This document shows, piece by piece, positions 43,403 through 54,300 of a stretch of DNA of 64,000 nt. Source of the DNA: Clostridium sp. (GTDB taxonomy: Bacteria; Bacillota; Clostridia; Clostridiales; Clostridiaceae); NCBI RefSeq assembly GCF_022482905.1, contig NZ_JAKVOI010000001.1, forward strand, positions 806,001 through 870,000. The letters are read 5' to 3'. The position numbers were made by a program, and so were the translations under genes. The number at the start of each line of letters is the position of its first letter. Within the stretch, counting starts at the first letter, position 1. The notes under the pieces are model-generated. The model ran no database searches. It was not told the DNA's origin and saw only the letters and a program-made list of their open reading frames with translations.

Positions 43403-45022
43403 GTGAATACAAAAGTGAAAAATCAATTAGAAGATTTTTATTATGGTAATGTCTGGGAAGACATGACATTAGGAGAGGCATTGACCTGCTGGAGTAAAAT
43501 TTATAAAGATAATGTTGCGGTATTGGATAATGAAATAGAACTTACATATCAGGAATTAAATATACAGGCTAGAAAATTAGCTTGTGGTTTTTGCGATAAT
43601 GGATTTAAAAAGGGTGATAAAATAATTTTACAGGTTCCGAATAGTTGGGAGTTTGTAGTTATTTCATTCGCTCTTTTTAAAATTGGTGTAGTTCCTATTA
43701 TGGCATTACCGGCCCATAGAAGGACAGAAATTAAGGGAATTATAGAAAAATCTAATGCGGCAGGATATATTATAAAGGACAAATATTTGGGATTTGATTA
43801 TAGAAAAATGGCTAGAGAAATATTTAGAGAAACCAATGAAAAAATAAAAGTAATTGTTATTGGGGATAATGAAAAGTTTCAATCTTTTGACGAGTTGCCA
43901 TCAGATAGAAAATTAAAAAAGGAAGAGAGGCAAGTGGACAGCAGACAGATGGGACTTCTTTTATTATCTGGAGGGACGACAGGAATTCCTAAGTTGATTC
44001 CTCGGAGACATACAGATTATTTATATGTAGCAAAAGAAACGGCAAAACGCTGTCAATTGGATGCTTCCTCGATATATTTGGTTGCGTTGCCAATTTCACA
44101 TAATTTCCCTTTATGTTGCCCTGGATTATTAGGAACATTGAGTGCTGGAGGAAAAGTAGTGATATGTAATACTACCAGCCCTGATGAAATTATTCCTTTA
44201 ATTGAAAAAGAAAAAGTTACTATCACCAGTTTAGTTCCTGCAATGGCAAATATGTGTATGGAATTTTTAAAATACGAAGATAATTATGATTTATCTTCTC
44301 TAGAGATTATTCAGGTAGGTGGTTCTGTATTAGATTCCTCTCTTGCTGAAAAAATTGAAAAAACGTTTGGATGCAAACTGCAACAAATCTTTGGGATAGC
44401 AGAAGGCTTGATCTGCTGCACATCTTTAGGTGATAGACCTGATACTGTATATCATACACAGGGAAAACCAATTTCCGCCTATGATGAAGTTCTAATAGTG
44501 GATGAAAATGGAAATGAATTGCCGGATGAAGAATATGGAGAATTAATTGTCAGAGGACCTTACACAATTTATGAATATTATAATTTAGATAAAATTAACA
44601 AGAAATGCATTACAAAAGACTGTTATTTTAGAACTGGGGATAAAGCAAGAAAATTGGAGGATGGAAATTACCAGGTGGTAGGGAGATTGGAAGAAATTAT
44701 AAATCGGGCAGGAGAAAAGATTATTCCTTCAGAAATAGAAAAATTACTACTTAAACATAAATCTATTCATGATATTCAAGTAGTTGGTATTCCAGATGAT
44801 TCTTTGGGGGAAAGAATTTGTGCTTTCATTTTGGATGAGAAGGAGAAACCTACGTTAAATGAGATAAGAAATTATTTGATAGGAAGAGGTGTTGCAACTT
44901 TTAAACTTCCGGATCAACTTATATTTATAAAAAACTGGCCACTAACAAGTGTTGGAAAAATAGATAAGATCAGATTAAAGAAAATGGGACAAGATAAATT
45001 TAGAAGGGGGAAAGTGTTTTGA
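43403..45022 (+). CDS. Aryl-acid AMP ligase, probably salicylate-specific (YbtE/EntE type)
   Basis: A 539-residue stand-alone adenylation enzyme. It shows SGGTTGIPKLIPR (A3), IFGIAEGLI (A5), YFRTGDKAR (A7) and SVGKIDKIRLKK with the A10 lysine. It activates an aryl acid and loads it on the ArCP of the next gene. In the pocket motif HNFPLCCPG, Cys239 aligns with DhbE Ser240; Ser there goes with 2,3-dihydroxybenzoate and Cys with salicylate. The DhbE Val337 position is Ile here (EGLI). GTG 43403 has AGGGGGAG at 7 nt; the earlier ATG 43355 has none. The stop overlaps the NRPS start. Confidence 0.92.
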   Translation: MNTKVKNQLEDFYYGNVWEDMTLGEALTCWSKIYKDNVAVLDNEIELTYQELNIQARKLACGFCDNGFKKGDKIILQVPNSWEFVVISFALFKIGVVPIMALPAHRRTEIKGIIEKSNAAGYIIKDKYLGFDYRKMAREIFRETNEKIKVIVIGDNEKFQSFDELPSDRKLKKEERQVDSRQMGLLLLSGGTTGIPKLIPRRHTDYLYVAKETAKRCQLDASSIYLVALPISHNFPLCCPGLLGTLSAGGKVVICNTTSPDEIIPLIEKEKVTITSLVPAMANMCMEFLKYEDNYDLSSLEIIQVGGSVLDSSLAEKIEKTFGCKLQQIFGIAEGLICCTSLGDRPDTVYHTQGKPISAYDEVLIVDENGNELPDEEYGELIVRGPYTIYEYYNLDKINKKCITKDCYFRTGDKARKLEDGNYQVVGRLEEIINRAGEKIIPSEIEKLLLKHKSIHDIQVVGIPDDSLGERICAFILDEKEKPTLNEIRNYLIGRGVATFKLPDQLIFIKNWPLTSVGKIDKIRLKKMGQDKFRRGKVF

Positions 45023-48000
45023 AAAGTTTAGAAGATAATAAGGTCAAATTAGAAGCAATAAAATTTTTGAACAGAGAAATACTTACCATGCTAGGTAAAG
45101 ATAAAATTGGTTCTGAGGCTAATCTAATAGAAGAAGGACTTAGTTCCATTATGGTTATGAAACTATCTAGTAAATTAAGAAAATTTGGAATTGTAGTGTC
45201 TTTTTCAAAAATGGTAGAGAATCCTACGATAAAAGTTTGGACAGATATAATAAATAACTGTGAAATTAAAGTGAAATCTAATGTAAAGAATATTCCAAAA
45301 TCAGAAAGAATAAACAATAAGGAGTTTGATCTGACAGATGTCCAATATGCTTACTGGGTTGGGCGTGATGATGAGCAGGATCTGGGTGGTGTTGGCTGCC
45401 ATGCCTATTTGGAGATAGATGGTAAAAATGTAGAACCATCTAAATTAAAAAATGCGTGGAATAAAATTCAGTACTACCATCCCATGTTAAGAGCAAAGTT
45501 TACTGAACAAGGGAAACAGACAATTTTACAGACTCCATTTTCTGAAGAAATTGATGTGTATGATTTTAGAGGATTGACAAAAGCGCAAGTAGAGGAAGAA
45601 CTGTTGAAATTAAAGTCTATTTTATATCATCGCAAATTACAAGTTGAAAAGGGTGAAGTTGCAGGAATCTCTATTTGCTTGCTTCCAGATAATAAAACAA
45701 GAATAAATTTTGATATAGATTTGTTAGTAGCTGATGTCTTGAGCTTGAGTATTATAATTCGTGATCTTGCAGATGCATACAATGGAAAGAAATTTAATGA
45801 TAATAAGAAAATTACATTTCAGAGTTATCTTGAGGATAGAAAAGAAGAGAACAACAGGGGAGAAAGAGAAGTAGATGCTGATTATTGGAACAACAAGATA
45901 AAAGCTTTGTCCAAAGAAGTTCCTAATATACCGTTGAAGAAACGGCCGGAAATGATAAAAAAGCCAATTTTTAAACGAAGAGAAAAAATTGTAGATAAAA
46001 AAGTATGGGATATTATAAAGAAAACATCAGCAGGATATAGAACAACACCGTCAATGTTTTTGCTTACTTGTTATGCTTTAGTTTTGGAAAGATGGTGCAA
46101 TCAAGATGATTTTTTAATAAATATTCCATTGTTTGATCGATATACGGAAAATGAGGAAGTCCAAAATATGGTGGCGGACTTTACTAATTTACTCCTCCTG
46201 GATTTTCATAGAAATAAAAATGATACTTTTCTTACAACAATGTACAGAATAAAACAAACTTTTCTTGAAAATATATCTCATTGTAAATATTCTGGAGTGA
46301 GTGTCCAGAGAGATATATCTAAAAAAAGAGGAAATAATGGATTTGTGGCTCCAATTGTATTTGCTTGCAATATAGATATACCTCTTGAAACTAATTTATC
46401 TAGGAAGGTACTTGGAGAGATAAGTTATATGATATCTCAAACTCCCCAAGTATGGTTGGATTTTCAGACATATACTAAGGAGGGCTGTTTAATTTTATGT
46501 TGGGATGCAGTGGAAGAACTTTATCCTGAAGGATTACTTGATGATATGTTCCAATCCCTGACGGATATGATTTATACCCTTGCAGAAAATAAAGACTGGG
46601 ATATGGTTCTTGATGTACTTCCAGTTCATCAAAGGAAAGAAAGACAACGTGAACTGAATAGAATATTGCCACTTCAATATCCAAATAAGCTTTTATTTTC
46701 AGGTTTTCTGAAAAATGTCAAGGAAAATCCAAATTTTACTGCAATTATAGATGGAATCAGTGGAAAAAGGATTACCTATCAAGAATTATATGACAAAGCA
46801 ATCTACTTAGCTTCCTTGTTATTTGAAAAAGGGGTACAGAAGGGAGATTATGTGGCGATTACGCTTCCAAGGGGATATAAACAGGTAGAAGCAATCCTTG
46901 CAGTCCTATTTTCCGGAGCTGCATATGTTCCAATTGGAATTAATCAGCCAATAAGCAGAAGAGAAAAAATATATAAACAAATCGGAATCAAACAGGTCGT
47001 GAGTGATACCAAAACATTGGAAAAAGAGAATCTGATTTCTGAAAATATTGCATTTATTAATATGGATAAAAAAATAAATGTAGAAAGAATATTTGAACCA
47101 AAAGCTTCTTCGCCGGACGATAGCGCTTATATCATTATGACATCCGGAAGTACAGGAGTTCCAAAGGGAGTGGAAATAAGTCATCAAGGTGCAGTAAATA
47201 CGATTGAAGCTATAAATCGAAAATATGATATTTCCAAGAGGGATACTGTGCTGATGGTTTCTGCAATTGACTTTGATTTATCAGTATATGATATTTTTGG
47301 CTTGCTATCTGTTGGTGGGAAAGTAATTGTTCTTGATGAAGACAATTATAAAGATCCGCAATTATGGCTTAAACTAATTAAAGACTACGAAATTAGCGTT
47401 TGGAATTCCGTACCGATACTATTTGATATGCTGGTTACTATGGCAGAAGGTTTAAATGAAAAACTTTCTATAAGGATAGTTATGCTTTCAGGAGATTGGA
47501 TAGGAATAACCCTTCCCTCTAGATTTTATAAAATAAGTAAAAATTCGGTGATTGTAGCAATGGGTGGGGCCACGGAAGCTTCAATATGGTCTAATTATTT
47601 AAATGTTCCAAAGAAAATCCCCAAGGATTGGATTTCCATACCATATGGAAAGGCATTGGACAATCAAGTTTATAGAATAGTTGACAGTCTTGGAAGAGTT
47701 TGTCCCAATTATGTTCCTGGTGAATTATGGATTGGTGGTACCGGAATTGCGAAAGGATATAGGGGAGATAAGGAACTTACGGAAAGAAAATTTGTACAGA
47801 ATATTATTCCATGGTATAAAACGGGAGATATAGGGAGAACTTGGAACGATGGGACTATAGAATTTTTAGGAAGAAAAGATAATCAAGTAAAAATAAAGGG
47901 ACATAGAATAGAACTTGGAGAGATTGAAGATGCATTAAAAAATTATCCAAGTATAAATAATGCCGTTGTGGAAGTTATAGAAAAGAACAATGGAGGTAAA

Positions 48001-51000
48001 AGCCTGGCTGCCTTTTTGGAGCTCAGAAAAGCAGAAGAGAAATTTCATGATATAATCACCATCTCAGGGAAACAACTGGAGGAAAAAAGAAGGTTTATAA
48101 GAAATATTTGTAGAAACGTGGAATTTGATAAGAAAGAGAATAAGTTATTTCAAGATTTTATGCAAGATACTGATCTAACTTGTGAAAAATTTTTAATGAA
48201 TATTTTCCAGGAATTTGGAATATTTACAGGGGAAAAGGAGTATTCAATTGCGGACATTTTTAGAAAATCAGACATAAAAGGAGATAAAAGAGAAATTATA
48301 TTAAGGTGGTTAAATGTACTTGTTTTTTCTGGTATCTTAGAAAAAAGAAACGGATACCGATTGAAACGATCTTTTGATGACAATGATTATCCGGATGCAA
48401 CAAAAAAGCCCGGGAGAGAAAACTTTGTGAGTAAGTATCTTGAATGTTTGTATCCATATGTATTGCCAATGTTGAGGGGATCAAAAAATGCAGTGGAAGT
48501 ATTTTATGATGAAAAATTAAAATTAAGTCCAAATTATTTATTACAAAAGATTCCTGGTTATAAAGAAAATTGTAATAACTTATTGAGTATAATCAGAGAA
48601 GTATTTCAATATATATCACAAAAGAAAAAGAGATTTAAAGTTTTGGAAATCGGAACAAGGGATATACAATTTTCTTCTAAGATTATGGAAATGACAAGAG
48701 ATATGAAAATGAATTATATTTATGCGGATAATTCTTTTTACTATAAGAAAACAATGGAAGAGTTATTGGAAAAGTATCCAGCTGTATCTTTTCAAACTAT
48801 TCATTTGGACTTGGATATTGGGCAACAGGACTTTATAAAGCATGAATTTGACTGTATCATTGCGATAAATTCTCTACACAGGGAAAAGAATTTAAATCTT
48901 TCTTTTTCAAATATTGCTGAGCTGCTAGTTCCTGGAGGAATAATAATTGGGAATGAGTTCAGTGAAGTATCTTATTTACAGGAAGTATCTGCTTCTTTTT
49001 TAGAAAATGGTTTTATGGAAATAAAAGACTTTAGAAAAAAGAACTGTAAAGTGATTCCTACCTCTAATGAAATAATAAAGCTGATGAATAGAAATAAATT
49101 TTTAGCTTCGTATATATCAGAATACGATAAAAAGAGCATCTATGGGAATATTTTATTCGTGGGAATTTGTAAGTCTGCTATGAAATTATTTTCTTTTGAA
49201 AATTTGAAATCCTACTTGAAAAAGAAAGTTCCCCAGTACATGATCCCAGATAAATTTTATTCATTTGATAAATTTCCCGTAACTCCAAATGGTAAGCTTG
49301 ATCGAAAAACATTAAAAAAGAGATTGATGGAGAAAAATGCTATGCAATATGGCAGTTTGTCGCAGCAAAAAGAAACAGTTACTGAAAAGAGAATGAAAGT
49401 TTTATGGATGGAAATTTTCAAAAATCGGAATATCAGTATAAAGGATAATTATTTTTCTCTCGGAGGGGATTCACTCGTTGCAACTAGACTTTTAACTATG
49501 ATACAAAAAGAGTTTTCAGTGAAAATGACAATCAGTAATATATTTGAATATCCTACAATTCACGAATTGTCCATGGCCATAGATAAAGAATCTCTAAACA
49601 AATCTGATTGTGGAGGCAAAGCTTATAATTTGTCTCATGATGCTCAAAATGAAAATGAACCATTCCCTCTGACAGATGTTCAATATGCGTACTGGATTGG
49701 AAGAAGTGGAGTGTATGAGCTTGGAAATGTTTCTACACATTGTTATTTTGAATTGGATATAAAAGATGTAGATGTAAAAAGATTGCAGCAGGCATGGAAT
49801 GTCTTGATAAGACATCATGACATGATGAGAGCTATTATTTTACCGAACGGAATGCAGAAAATACTAAAGAGTGTTTCAGATTATAAGATAGAAGTATATG
49901 ACTTAAAAAAATTACCTGAATCGAAAATTAGAAATAAACTTAAGAATATTCGAGATGTCATGTCTCATCAAATACTTGATGTAGAAAAGTGGCCGATATT
50001 TGATGTTAAAATGAGCGTATTAGATGAAAGAAAAGGAAGACTTCATATAAGCTTTGATAATATTATATTTGATGGCTGGAGCATGTTTCATATTTTGAAT
50101 GAATGGAAAGAAATCTATAAAGATGAAAACAAATCATTGCCTCATATGAATATTTCTTTTAGAGATTATGTTTTAGCATTAGAGAAATTAAAGAAAACTA
50201 AAGCATATGAAGAAGATAAAAAATATTGGGAAGACAGAATTCCATCAATTGCTTTGGCACCGCAACTTCCGATTGTAAAAAATGAAAGCTTTTTAGAAAG
50301 ACAGATTTTCCGGAGACGAGCAATAACATTACCCAGTCAGGAGTGGAATGTTTTAAAAATAGTAGCTCAAGAATATAATATTACACCTACTGTATTACTA
50401 ATAACTGCTTATTCAGAAGTTTTAAGAGCGTGGAGCAGGAAGGATGATTTTACAGTTAATCTAACCAGATTTGATAGAATCCCTATGCATCATGATGTAG
50501 ATAAGTTAGTTGGAGATTTTACCTCATTAACATTGCTTGAATTAAAGAATATAGAAAACAGCAGCTTTATAGATAGAGCTGTTCAAATACAAAAACAGCT
50601 ATCCATGGATTTAGGGCATTCTTTATATAGTGCTATTGAAATTCAAAGAGAACTGAGAAAAAAGAGAAATATTTCGGGATCCATCATGCCGGTTGTTTTT
50701 ACAAGCGGACTTGGGATAGAGCAATGGAAAGAAGAAAAATGGCCAGGTAAATTAATATATAATATATCGCAAACACCACAGGTTTGGATTGACCATCAAG
50801 TGATTGAAAAAGATGAAAATTTGTATCTTATTTGGGATTCAATAGATGAGCTGTTTTACCATGGAATGCTTGATGATATGTTTAAGTCTTATGTAAATTT
50901 ATTAAAATCATTGGTTAAAAATAAAAATATGTATGAAAAAATAAAAGATTCTTTAGTAGAAGCTGATAAATATTCTATAATTAAAAAGTTTAGTATTGAA

Positions 51001-51330
51001 AAGTCTCATATTGATGAACATGAAAACATTATTGATAAAGATGTTTCATGTTTTCAAAATAATCTGAATGATTATGAAAAGAAGATCTCAAAAATATGGA
51101 TGACTGTTTTAGGACAAGCATCTGTAAATAAATACGAGGACTTTTTTAGATCCGGAGGTGATTCACTAAAGGCTATACAGCTGATAAATATGTTAAGAAG
51201 TGAGCTTAATGTAAGTATTTCTATTAAGGATATTTTTAAATACTCTAATATAGTACAATTATCAAAATTTTTAAAAGGTACCAAAAAAGAGAATTTTGCT
51301 GCTGGTAATTTTGATCAAGGATTGATTTAA
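45019..51330 (+). CDS. NRPS 1: ArCP-Cy-A(MT-like)-PCP-Cy-PCP (HMWP2-like)
   Basis: 2103 residues with the domain order of yersiniabactin HMWP2. ArCP has Ser43 (EEGLSSI). Cy1 has DLLVADVLS (residues 234-242). The A domain (about 575-1430) has TSGSTGVPKG near 708, FDLSVYDIFG from 752, YKTGDIGR and Lys1426 in NGKLDRK. Its D753-L754-Y757 and Asn in WNSVP fit a cysteine code. A methyltransferase-like insert (about 1010-1400) has VLEIGTRD at 1208, a degenerate SAM loop, so it may epimerise, as in PchE. PCP1 carries Ser1485, Cy2 has DNIIFDGWS (1680-1688) and PCP2 carries Ser2049. It should build aryl-thiazoline and a second thiazoline, its one A domain loading both PCPs as in HMWP2. TTG start with GGGGG upstream. 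Confidence 0.94.
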   Translation: MKSLEDNKVKLEAIKFLNREILTMLGKDKIGSEANLIEEGLSSIMVMKLSSKLRKFGIVVSFSKMVENPTIKVWTDIINNCEIKVKSNVKNIPKSERINNKEFDLTDVQYAYWVGRDDEQDLGGVGCHAYLEIDGKNVEPSKLKNAWNKIQYYHPMLRAKFTEQGKQTILQTPFSEEIDVYDFRGLTKAQVEEELLKLKSILYHRKLQVEKGEVAGISICLLPDNKTRINFDIDLLVADVLSLSIIIRDLADAYNGKKFNDNKKITFQSYLEDRKEENNRGEREVDADYWNNKIKALSKEVPNIPLKKRPEMIKKPIFKRREKIVDKKVWDIIKKTSAGYRTTPSMFLLTCYALVLERWCNQDDFLINIPLFDRYTENEEVQNMVADFTNLLLLDFHRNKNDTFLTTMYRIKQTFLENISHCKYSGVSVQRDISKKRGNNGFVAPIVFACNIDIPLETNLSRKVLGEISYMISQTPQVWLDFQTYTKEGCLILCWDAVEELYPEGLLDDMFQSLTDMIYTLAENKDWDMVLDVLPVHQRKERQRELNRILPLQYPNKLLFSGFLKNVKENPNFTAIIDGISGKRITYQELYDKAIYLASLLFEKGVQKGDYVAITLPRGYKQVEAILAVLFSGAAYVPIGINQPISRREKIYKQIGIKQVVSDTKTLEKENLISENIAFINMDKKINVERIFEPKASSPDDSAYIIMTSGSTGVPKGVEISHQGAVNTIEAINRKYDISKRDTVLMVSAIDFDLSVYDIFGLLSVGGKVIVLDEDNYKDPQLWLKLIKDYEISVWNSVPILFDMLVTMAEGLNEKLSIRIVMLSGDWIGITLPSRFYKISKNSVIVAMGGATEASIWSNYLNVPKKIPKDWISIPYGKALDNQVYRIVDSLGRVCPNYVPGELWIGGTGIAKGYRGDKELTERKFVQNIIPWYKTGDIGRTWNDGTIEFLGRKDNQVKIKGHRIELGEIEDALKNYPSINNAVVEVIEKNNGGKSLAAFLELRKAEEKFHDIITISGKQLEEKRRFIRNICRNVEFDKKENKLFQDFMQDTDLTCEKFLMNIFQEFGIFTGEKEYSIADIFRKSDIKGDKREIILRWLNVLVFSGILEKRNGYRLKRSFDDNDYPDATKKPGRENFVSKYLECLYPYVLPMLRGSKNAVEVFYDEKLKLSPNYLLQKIPGYKENCNNLLSIIREVFQYISQKKKRFKVLEIGTRDIQFSSKIMEMTRDMKMNYIYADNSFYYKKTMEELLEKYPAVSFQTIHLDLDIGQQDFIKHEFDCIIAINSLHREKNLNLSFSNIAELLVPGGIIIGNEFSEVSYLQEVSASFLENGFMEIKDFRKKNCKVIPTSNEIIKLMNRNKFLASYISEYDKKSIYGNILFVGICKSAMKLFSFENLKSYLKKKVPQYMIPDKFYSFDKFPVTPNGKLDRKTLKKRLMEKNAMQYGSLSQQKETVTEKRMKVLWMEIFKNRNISIKDNYFSLGGDSLVATRLLTMIQKEFSVKMTISNIFEYPTIHELSMAIDKESLNKSDCGGKAYNLSHDAQNENEPFPLTDVQYAYWIGRSGVYELGNVSTHCYFELDIKDVDVKRLQQAWNVLIRHHDMMRAIILPNGMQKILKSVSDYKIEVYDLKKLPESKIRNKLKNIRDVMSHQILDVEKWPIFDVKMSVLDERKGRLHISFDNIIFDGWSMFHILNEWKEIYKDENKSLPHMNISFRDYVLALEKLKKTKAYEEDKKYWEDRIPSIALAPQLPIVKNESFLERQIFRRRAITLPSQEWNVLKIVAQEYNITPTVLLITAYSEVLRAWSRKDDFTVNLTRFDRIPMHHDVDKLVGDFTSLTLLELKNIENSSFIDRAVQIQKQLSMDLGHSLYSAIEIQRELRKKRNISGSIMPVVFTSGLGIEQWKEEKWPGKLIYNISQTPQVWIDHQVIEKDENLYLIWDSIDELFYHGMLDDMFKSYVNLLKSLVKNKNMYEKIKDSLVEADKYSIIKKFSIEKSHIDEHENIIDKDVSCFQNNLNDYEKKISKIWMTVLGQASVNKYEDFFRSGGDSLKAIQLINMLRSELNVSISIKDIFKYSNIVQLSKFLKGTKKENFAAGNFDQGLI

Positions 51331-51343
51331 GAAGGGAGAAATT

Positions 51344-54300
51344 ATGAAAATAGAACATTTGATCTTGAAATATCAAGAAAAGGGAATTACTTTTTCAGTA
51401 GAGGATAATAAATTGAAATATAGCAGTCCAAAGGGTGCTATAAATAAAGAAGCTATTGATGAAATAAAAAAGCAAAAAATGGAATTAATAGAATATATAA
51501 AAAATAATCCAAGTAAGATTGTAGTAGATATTGATAACAAATATAAGGAATTCCCATTAACTGATATTCAATCTGCATATCTTGTAGGGAGAAATAGTGT
51601 ATATGAATATGGTGGAATAGGCTGTAAAATTTATTCTGAATTTGAATTTCCTAAAATAGATATTTTAAGATTGGAAGCTGCCTGGGAAAAAGTAATAGAA
51701 AATAATGATATGCTCCATGCCGTCATACATAATAATGGGACACAAAGTATACTAGAAAATTATAAAATTCCAAGAATAACGAATTGGAATTTAGAGAGCC
51801 TAGATGAAAATGAAATAGATAAGCATTTTAAAAATATAAGAGAACGTTTAATAAAGAAGCAGTATCACCCGGAAAAATGGCCTTTATTTGATTTGGAACT
51901 ATCAGAATTTAAGGAGAAAAGCATCATTCATTTTTCTCTGGATATGCTTATAGCTGATTTTACAAGTATAAATTTAATTGTTAAGGAATTAGAAGAATGC
52001 TATTTCAATATAAATATGAAAAATAAAGAATATAGAAAAATGTTATCCTTTAGGGATGTAATGATATATGATAGGAATAGAAAAAACAATCCGGAATATA
52101 TTAACAAGAGAAAACATGATAAGCAATATTGGACAGACAGGGTTAAGAAGTTACCTTGCTCGCCAATACTTCCTATAGATAGTATGAAGGAGAAAAATGT
52201 CTCAATAACTCAGTTTAATACAATAATTAATAAAGATAATTATAAAAAATTAAAACAGTTGGCAAAAGATGAGAGAGTTACAGTATCTAATATTTTACTA
52301 TCATTGTATATAGAAATATTGTCTTATTGGTCTCAACAAAAGAGTTTTTGTATAAATGTTACTATTTCAAATCGTCCTCCTATACATTCTGAGATTAATA
52401 ATATTATTGGAGATTTTACAGTTAATGATATATTAGAAGTTAAGGATATCAATGACTGTAATTTTATAGAAAGAGTAAAAGCTGTTCAGAAACAATTATT
52501 TGATGATATTTCTCACTTATCTTTTACTGGTATTGAGGTTATACGGGAGATGAAAAAGATATATGGGAAAAGTTTTACTATGCCTTTTGTATATACAAGT
52601 ACACTCGGTTTAGATAATAGCGATGATCGCAAAAATTATAAATCTAAATTGGTATATAAAATAAGTCAGACTCCCCAAGTTTTGATTGATTGTCAGGTTA
52701 TGGAACATAATGAGGAAATATTAATAACCTGGGATGTCAGGAACAATATTTTCCCTGATAAAATTATAGAGCATATGTTTTCTATGTATGAAAATATTTT
52801 GGCAAAAATAGTTAAGGGTAATGTATTCAATGAAAAGAATATTGTTGGATTACCTTTAGAAATGAAGACAAAGAGAGATGAAATTAATAATAATAAAAAA
52901 TATTTTAAAGAAGAAGCTCTGCATGAGGGATTTCTTAATAATGTAAAAATCCATCCAGACTTGGAAGCTTTAAATATAGAAAATAAAAGTTATTCCTATG
53001 AGGATTTATATCTTTATGCAAATGCTGTAAGAAATGTATTAATAGAAAAGGGAGCTAAATATGGAGATATAATTATAGTAGAATTGGATAAGGGCATATG
53101 GCAAATTGCATCAGTAATTGGTATTTTAATGATTGGAGGAGTATATCTTCCAATTGATAATGAACAGCCGGTAGAAAGAAAAAACCAGATAAAAATAGAT
53201 TCAAAATCTAAATTTGTAATTACCTATGGTGCAGATAACATAAATAAAGCTAACAACTTGATTGAAATTAATGTTAATGAAATATGTACATTTGAACATT
53301 CAGGAATAATATCAGAAAAAGTTGATCCATCTAATCCTGCTTATATAATATATACATCAGGAAGTACAGGAGTACCTAAAGGGGTGGTTATTAGTCATAG
53401 AGCAGCTATGAATACAATAAATGACATAATTGATAGATTTAATATTACAAAAGATGACAAAGTCTTAGCAGTGGCAAATCTTGCTTTTGATTTATCTGTG
53501 TTTGATATTTTTGCAATTTTAAAAGTGGGTGGAAGTATTATTTTACCTGATGGAAAAAAGAATCCTTCAGAATGGGCTAAGTTAGTTATAGATAATTCTG
53601 TTACCATATGGAATAGTGTCCCGGCACAAATTCAGATGTTACTTTCCTATTTAGAATCGGAAAATATAAAAAATATACAATCGTTAAGGTTAATTTTGCT
53701 GTCTGGAGATTGGATACCGGTAAAATTACCTGAGCGATTGAACAAAATATTTGATAAAGCGTTGATTGTTAGTTTAGGTGGAGCAACAGAAGCTTCTATT
53801 TGGTCAATTTATTATAATATTGACTTAAAAAGGAAATATTTTAAGAGTATTCCCTATGGAAGGCCACTGTCGAATCAAAGCTTTTATGTCCTGGACTCAA
53901 ATTTAAAGGAATGTCCTGATTGGGTAAAGGGAGAATTATATATAGGCGGAGATGGTTTAGCAATAGAATATTTGAATGAAAAGAAAATTACTGATAGTAA
54001 ATTCATTTATCATAAGATATTGAATAAACGTTTATATAGAACGGGAGATCTTGGAAGATATATGCCTGATGGAAATATAGAATTCTTAGGAAGAGAAGAT
54101 AATCAACTCAAAATAAGAGGGCATAGAATTGAATTAAATGAGATTCAGTCAGTTATTGAAAGTCATCCCTATGTAGAGAACTCAATAATTATCTCTTTCT
54201 CAGAAAATAAGGATAAGATAGCAGCTTTTGTTCAACCTATAATGGAAGAAAGTGGTGTATTACAAAAAAAATTAATTGATTTAAAAAAAGTAATATCAGA

